From DASZMX01 sp035551475 (GTDB lineage Bacteria > Verrucomicrobiota > Verrucomicrobiia > Limisphaerales > Palsa-1400): a stretch of 16,269 bases of DNA. The notes beneath the pieces were generated by a model. It was given only the letters and a program-made list of their open reading frames with translations. It did no database searches and had not been told where the DNA came from. Positions within the stretch are counted from its first letter, which is position 1, and the number at the start of each line of letters is the position of its first letter. Shown piece by piece: positions 7,631 through 13,300 of this stretch. The stretch lies in NCBI GenBank assembly GCA_035551475.1, contig DASZMX010000155.1:1-16269 (forward strand), read 5' to 3'. The position numbers were made by a program, and so were the translations under genes.

Positions 7631-7635
7631 GGCGG

Positions 7636-7851
7636 CTAATACGGGTAGGTGCCCGCTTTCAGTTCTTGACCAATTATCAGAAGCCTGGCTCGGACAGTGC
7701 CTGGCAAAGCACTTTCCAAATCGCGAGTCAGTGTCTGATAGTAAACATCCGTATGCAATTCATCGTAGTACGACGAATCAAGAAATGCTCCGTTGGTGGC
7801 ATCGTCAAGGTCGATGTGCTCACGCTGTAAAATCGCTTTGGCCGTAGCCGC
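7636..7851 (-). pseudogene. C-terminal remnant of an AHH-type nuclease toxin
   Basis: The last 71 codons before the DUF4375 gene read AKAILQREHIDLDDATNG, then FLDSSYYDELHTDVYY, and end ELKAGTYPY. This is the typical second half of AHH-family HNH/ENDO VII toxins, with NG, LHxxxYY and the terminal GT(F/Y)PY. The first half, which carries the defining AHH catalytic histidines, is absent. The remnant is out of frame with the Rhs core fragment that precedes it, so it is not expressed as a fusion. It should be catalytically dead. Family recognition is from memory of the motif pattern. Confidence 0.75.
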
Positions 7852-9296
7852 CCTTCCCACGCTGCTTCCCAGCGCATCTGCGGGGAACCGGTGGTTTGCG
7901 CGGTTTCGATGACGGATATACGGTCGCCCACGGGGTTCAACCCATAGACATATTCGCGCAATAGCTTCGTCGGGCTGGTCACGATCAGTTGGGTCAGACG
8001 GTTCTGCGCGTTGTAAAAGTAAAGGTGCGCTCCGCCACCAGGATAGGTGACCGTGGCCAGATTGCCGGCGTTGTCGTAGCCGTAACGGGTCGTGTTGGTC
8101 CCGCCGCCCGTGGCGTTGGTCACCACCGCCAGCCGGCCCAAGGCGTCGTAGCTGTAACCGAGGCTGAGGTCGGCGGTCGTGCCGTTGGTGATGGCGCCAT
8201 TGGTGGCCACCACGCTGCGGCGATAAGCCTGGATCGTTTGCACGCGATTGTCCGGGGTGTAACTGTAGGCCAGCACGCCTTCGGGGCAATCTTTTTTCAG
8301 CAGCCGCTGCCAATTATCGTAAGCGTTATAGGTGACGCGATTGGTCACGTTGTTGGTCGCGGTCGTGATCTGGGCCACCTGGCCCGCCGCCGTGTAGGCG
8401 AAGGTCTCCAGCGTGTCGGCTTCCCCGGGATTGATCGCCGGCAGCAAACGGGCCGCCACCCGCCCCATCACGTCGTTGGTCGTGACGCTCGTTTTACCGC
8501 GCCAATCGGTCACGGTCGCGCGCTCGACCGTCACGCCGCTGCCCGCCGCACGTCGCTGTAGGTCGTGCGCTCTTTGGTTCCGTCGGACAGCATCCGTTGC
8601 GTGCGCCGGCCCAGGGCGTCATAGGCGAACTGCGTCACGCCGCTGTTCGGGTCGGTCTGCGCGATGAGATCGCCAAACTCATCGTAGGCATACGCCCAGA
8701 CCAGGGCGTGCGCGTTTCCCGCGTCCACCGTCACGCTGGTGACCAGCCCGCGCCAATCATACGTGTAGGCCGTTTTCACCCCGGCTTCGTCCGTCTCGGC
8801 GAGCTTCTGGCCCAAGCCGTCATAGGTGAGCGCCGTCTCGTGCCGCGCGGTTTCCCCGGCGTTGAGCGGATAAAACGTGTAAACTAAACGATTGCCCCCG
8901 TCATATTGATAATCGGTCTCGCCGCCCAAAGGTTCCAGCATCGCCGTCTGGTTCCCATTGGCGTCGTATTGATAGGAGGTTGCCAACGCCCCGCCCGTCG
9001 GCGCAATCGGCGCGTTGTTGCTCGCCACGCTCGCCAGATAATTGGTGTAAACCAGCGTGTTGGTCCGCCGCCCCGCCGCGTCATATTGGTATTGCGTCAC
9101 CGCCCCGTTGGCCGCCATCGCGTAAATCACCCGGCTGTTCCAGTCATACACGCTCCGGGTCAAGGTCGTCCGAGTCCCATTGGTCGCCACCACGACGGTG
9201 GGCGCGCTCGCGCCGCCAGACGTCACGACGCGCGTGTCGGCGTTGGTCTGCAAGGATAAGCTGGCATACCTCTCCACACAGATGTTGCGCCCCGTT
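7852..9296 (-). pseudogene. Rhs core fragment 2, frameshifted
   Basis: Orphan YD-repeat core matching the main Rhs protein at about residues 1048-1524. It begins inside a repeat (GRNICVERYA) at a joint with spacer repeat copy 2 and ends at RWEAAWE at the joint with the toxin remnant. It lacks the N-terminal modules and the closing core motif. One base is missing near 8541-8552: the upstream frame ends TYSDVRRAAA-stop, while the next frame continues GSGVTVERATVTDWR. DNA identity to the main gene is uneven and very high in places (for example 8100-8285 against 11930-12110). It probably served as a homology arm for toxin-tip exchange. Confidence 0.88.
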
Positions 9297-9305
9297 GCGA
9301 GTCAA

Positions 9306-9593
9306 ATCCGAGAGGCAAATGGTTGCAAGCAGAGTCTCAATCAGGTAATCAAATCCCATATAACTGGACGGTCGCATCCAATTACCGAAGGCGATCCGGG
9401 TGCTGAGAATGAAAAAAATCTCCCACAACACCCAATTAACCAAGACAGCGCCACGAAGCGGGCACGGCATTTGGATGTTCAGTTTGATGTAGGCGATCTT
9501 TCCTTCGTCTTGCGAAGCGTTCGTAGCCGAGAAGCCGCGCCAGCGTTCATTTTCCTGGCGCCAGGCGTGCTATGGTTGGCGTGTCAAGTTCAA
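9306..9593. repeat. Spacer repeat, copy 2 (~288 bp)
   Basis: Partner of 6836-7119. It starts one base after the stop codon of the SUKH immunity gene and ends at the joint with Rhs core fragment 2. It contains a perfect 12 bp palindrome CCTGGCGCCAGG (9554-9565), degraded in copy 1. On the minus strand a frame with ERWRGFSATNASQDEGK is open here but broken in copy 1. I see no recognisable gene, transposase or terminal inverted repeats. Confidence 0.9.
9398..9433 (-). other. Predicted hairpin inside spacer repeat copy 2
   Basis: Counterpart of the hairpin in copy 1: GGGTGCTG / CAACACCC around a 20 nt loop. As minus-strand RNA the changed position forms a G-U wobble and the 8 bp stem is kept. 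As plus-strand RNA it would be a C-A mismatch. This favours a structure in the minus-strand transcript, though two copies are thin evidence. Confidence 0.4.
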
Positions 9594-9594
9594 T

Positions 9595-10302
9595 TCACCA
9601 ATCATCGGTATTGATCCCTGACATACCAGCAAGTTCGCGCAATTTGTCAATTAAGTCAGGCCGCATTTCCAACTCAAATTTGCGTTTTGCTTGCATCATG
9701 TCCTTTAAGAGCTTTTCCTTTGAAATCAAGCGCAACGGCGATAGCCCGCAATTGTGAGCACGATAGATTGAATTGCTCAATTCGCTTTGCTCATCCAAAA
9801 AACCATCGGCATCAAGAAAATAAGCACCCGACTTGTAACACTCCAAAATGGAGAGGAGCATAGTCTCAAACGACCAAAATGCAACAAACGGATCAGCACC
9901 AAACGATACGAACCAAATATGACCAGATGCGACTTTGGGATTGGTTTCGAGCGCGTAATAGTCGCCTGCTAAGTCTTCGCAGAGATAAAACCATGACGCG
10001 CGCCATCGTATTTCAGGATCGCCAGCAACCGAACAAAGCTCTTTAGTCGTGTCAATACAATCTTCTAGCGATGGAAATAGAAACCTTGGAAATATGCGTG
10101 CATCACTAATCCGCCTCTCACGAACTCCGTCGTGCCATCGGTAGAGATCAAGAATTTCGTCTGGTAGCGCAAGCGGCAATCGAGCCAGCGAGTTGGACAT
10201 CTGTTTTTCAGTGGCCCCAGGATTCAAATTAGACTCGATATCCACTCCCATCTTACGGGCCTCCTTAGCAATTTCATCGAGGGTGACGATTATTCGACTC
10301 AT
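9595..10302 (-). CDS. SUKH (SMI1/KNR4) family immunity protein
   Basis: 235 residues, cytosolic. The N-terminal half has the SMI1/KNR4 pattern: LARLPLALPDEILDLYRWHDGV (39-60), FLFPSLEDCI (74-83), then WFYLCEDLAGDYYALE (104-119) and IWFVSFG (129-135). SUKH proteins neutralise diverse nuclease toxins in contact-dependent and Rhs systems. The ATG at 10302 overlaps the Rhs stop codon (ATGA), and AAGGTGA sits 4 nt before it, so toxin and immunity protein are translationally coupled. A longer reading from 10386 would overlap the toxin domain and lacks support. The C-terminal 80 residues are charged and helical-looking, with no family I recognise. It presumably protects against the NucA/NucB tip. 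Composition is visibly AT-richer than the Rhs core. Confidence 0.85.
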   Translation of the reverse strand: MSRIIVTLDEIAKEARKMGVDIESNLNPGATEKQMSNSLARLPLALPDEILDLYRWHDGVRERRISDARIFPRFLFPSLEDCIDTTKELCSVAGDPEIRWRASWFYLCEDLAGDYYALETNPKVASGHIWFVSFGADPFVAFWSFETMLLSILECYKSGAYFLDADGFLDEQSELSNSIYRAHNCGLSPLRLISKEKLLKDMMQAKRKFELEMRPDLIDKLRELAGMSGINTDDW

Positions 10303-13300
10303 GGGATCACCTTTACATAAAACGGGGCACCATAGAACATGTGATTTTGAATATAAAAAGCGTTGTGTTTTCCTCCCTGTTTCCACTGTTCACGGTTCGG
10401 CGCTGGTTGAACATCCGCTGGTGTGCCGCCTTCTAAGGTCGTCGCAAACGGATATTCATCCCAGGAGTTGCCCGACCCCGGACTTTGGATGGCAACTTTT
10501 TTTAATGCAAGCTTTCGCTGGATTCCGCTAAGCAGCCCAGGACCAGTATAATGAAGTAGGTTCCATTGGGGATGCGTCAATTGGAGAGTAGCGATCTTCG
10601 GAGCAATTGTGGGGAATTCGCCTCGACTGTAATACATGGTTGGGATGTTTTGATCGGATTCATCACCAGTTAAAATCAACGCGGCTGCCACGGCCAGGGC
10701 AGCTTTGACCGTGCTTTTTACAACGCTTCGTTCAATTGCCTGCTCAGCCACGGTGTCTACTAACGCCTCGGTCGCCTCCATGTTTTCGCCAATTGCCTCA
10801 ACAGCAAATCCCTCCAAAAAATGGCCGCTAGGATCGTCGTTATTTACGGCATCGGCTTGGCAGTACAAATACTTGTGTAGGCTCAGCGGTTCTTCCTGCC
10901 GCCCCTCATAACTATCCATCGTCCAGAACCGCCCCAAATCGGGTTTGTAGTAGCGGGCGCGGAGGTAGTACATGTTCAGGTCCGAGTCCCATTGCTGGGC
11001 GGCGTAGCGGTAGGTGTTGGAGGTGGTCCCGGACGTGGCCAGAAGGTTGCCCGAGGCGTCGTAATCGTAGCTGGCGAGGAGGGTGGCGGAGCCGTCCTCC
11101 AAAATGCGGACGTTGCCTTGGCCGTCGTAGCCGTAATAAATGGTGGCGGCGCCGGCGGTTTGCGAGATTAGGCTCTGGCCCCAGGTGTAGGTCGCGGCGG
11201 GCGCGTTGCTGACGTTGCTGTATTCAGCCAGGACCTGGGGGTAGCCGGTGGGGTTCTGGTCGTCCACGAGGTAATAGGTCGTGGCGCCGCTGACCGTTTT
11301 GCGCACGCGGTTGCCCTCCTCGTCGTAGCCGAGGGTGATGGTCGCGCCGCGCGCGATCAGCCGGTTTTCCGCGTCGTAGAGGTCGCTCAAGGCCACGCCG
11401 CGATCCACCAGCGTGTTGCCGTTGGCGTCATAGTTGGGGTTGGCATTATTGGGCGCGGCGTCGTTGTCCAGCAAGTCCCGCCGGTCGTAGGCGAAGGTTT
11501 GGTTGGTCAAGGCGTCCACGGGCGTGATGGCCAGGCCCACGGCGCGGTTGAGCCGGTTGCCGTTGGGATCGTAATGATTGGTGATGGCCCCCGCCCAGCC
11601 GGAGCTGTTGGTCAAGGTCTCGCGCGTCAGGCGACGGGCGCGCGGCGGGGTTGGCGCGGCGCTGCCGTCGTATTCCCATGCCTCCTTCCAACGGACTTGC
11701 GGGGCGCCGGTGGTTTGCGCGGTCTCGACCACGGACGTGCGATCGCCCACGGGGTTCAATCCATAGACATATTCCCGCAGCAATTTTGTCGGGCTAGTTA
11801 CGATCAGTTGGGTCAGCCGGTTCTGCGCGTTGTAACTGTAACTGTGCGCGCCGCCATTGGGATAATTGACCGACGCCAGGTTGCCGGCCCCATCATAACC
11901 GTAACGGGTCGTGTTCGTCCCGCCGCCCGTGGCGTTGGTCACCACCGCCAACCGGCCCATGGCGTCGTAACTGTAACCGAGGCTGAGGTCGGCGGTCGTG
12001 CCGTTGGTGATGGCGCCGTTGGTGGCGACCACGCCGCGGCGATAAGCCTGGATCGTTTGCACGCGATTGTCCGGGGTGTAACTGTAGGCCAGCACGCCTT
12101 CCGCGCAATCTTTTTTCAGCAGCCGCTGCAAATTGTCATAAGCGTAATAGGTGACGCGATTGGTCACGTTGTTGGTCGCGGTCGCGACCTGGGCCATTTG
12201 CCCCGCCGCCGTGTAGAAGAAAGTCTCCAGCGTGTCGGTCTCCCCAGGGTTGATCGCGGGAAGCGTTTTCGCGGCCATCCGCCCCATCACATCCTCTGTC
12301 GTAACGATGGTCTTGTGGCGCCAATCGGTCACGGCGGTCTGCTGGACTTTCACGCCGGCGCCAATATCCGCGTAACTGGTGATCTCCTTCGTTCCATCCG
12401 CGAGCATTCTCAAAGTGCGCCGGCTTAGGGCATCATAAGCAAATTGCGTGACGCTCTGGTTCGGATCGATTTGCACGCTTAAATTGCCCAACTCATCATA
12501 GGCATAGGTCCAAACCAAGGCGTTCGGGCTACCCGCGTCCAACGTCACCGATGTCAGGGCCTCTCGAAAATCATGAGTATAGGCGGTGACCACCCCCGCT
12601 TCATCAGTCTCACGCGTCTTTTCGCCCAAACCATCGTACACGACAGCCGTTTGATGCCGCGCTGAACCATCTCCCAACGCAGGATACGTCGTCAACACAA
12701 GCCGATTGCCACTGTCGTAGCTGTAATCGGTTTCCTTGTTGTTGGCATCCGTCACCGTCGTCTGGTTTCCGTTAGGATCATATTGATAAACTGTGCTCAA
12801 CGCACCGCCGGTCGGCGCGATCTGCGTTCCCGAATCAGTCAACGCCACCAAATAATTGGTGTATACCAACGTGTTGGTCCGCCGCCCCGCCGCGTCGTAA
12901 CGAAACTCCGTCACCGCGCCATTGGCGGCCATCGCGTAAACTACGCGCCCGTTCCAATCATACACGCTCCGCGTAAACGATGCTCTAACTCCATTGGTCG
13001 CTACCACGACCGTTTGCATCGTGACCCCAGCGGCGACCTGCGCGCGTGTGTCGTTTTGTTTGGCAAGGGACATAGCAGACCAGCGTTGCACGCAGATGTT
13101 GCGCCCCGCAGAATCATAAATATTGACCGTCGCCGGTCCCGTGGTCACACCGCCGCCATCGGGCAGAGCGCGGTCTTGGGAACACAAGACATGGCTCATT
13201 TCATCGTACGTCAAGCGCGAAACCGTCCCATCTGCATACGCGGTTTCAATCAAATTGCCGCAGGCGTCATAGGTGTTGGTCGTGGCGCGCCCCAGGGCAT

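Noticed and set aside
9144..9470. 108-codon minus-strand frame starting inside spacer repeat copy 2
   Set aside because: It crosses the joint into Rhs DNA in the wrong frame and its counterpart in copy 1 is interrupted, so it is unlikely to be a gene.
6836..9593. Spacer repeats as insertion sequences
   Set aside because: No transposase frame, no terminal inverted repeats and no target-site duplication could be seen.
10303..10386. Longer N-terminus for the SUKH immunity protein
   Set aside because: It would lie wholly inside the toxin domain. The ATG at 10302 has a good Shine-Dalgarno and the classic ATGA overlap.
11499..12428. 309-codon plus-strand frame, and a similar one at 7989-8561
   Set aside because: Both are antisense shadows of YD repeats; they resemble each other only because the Rhs cores are homologous.
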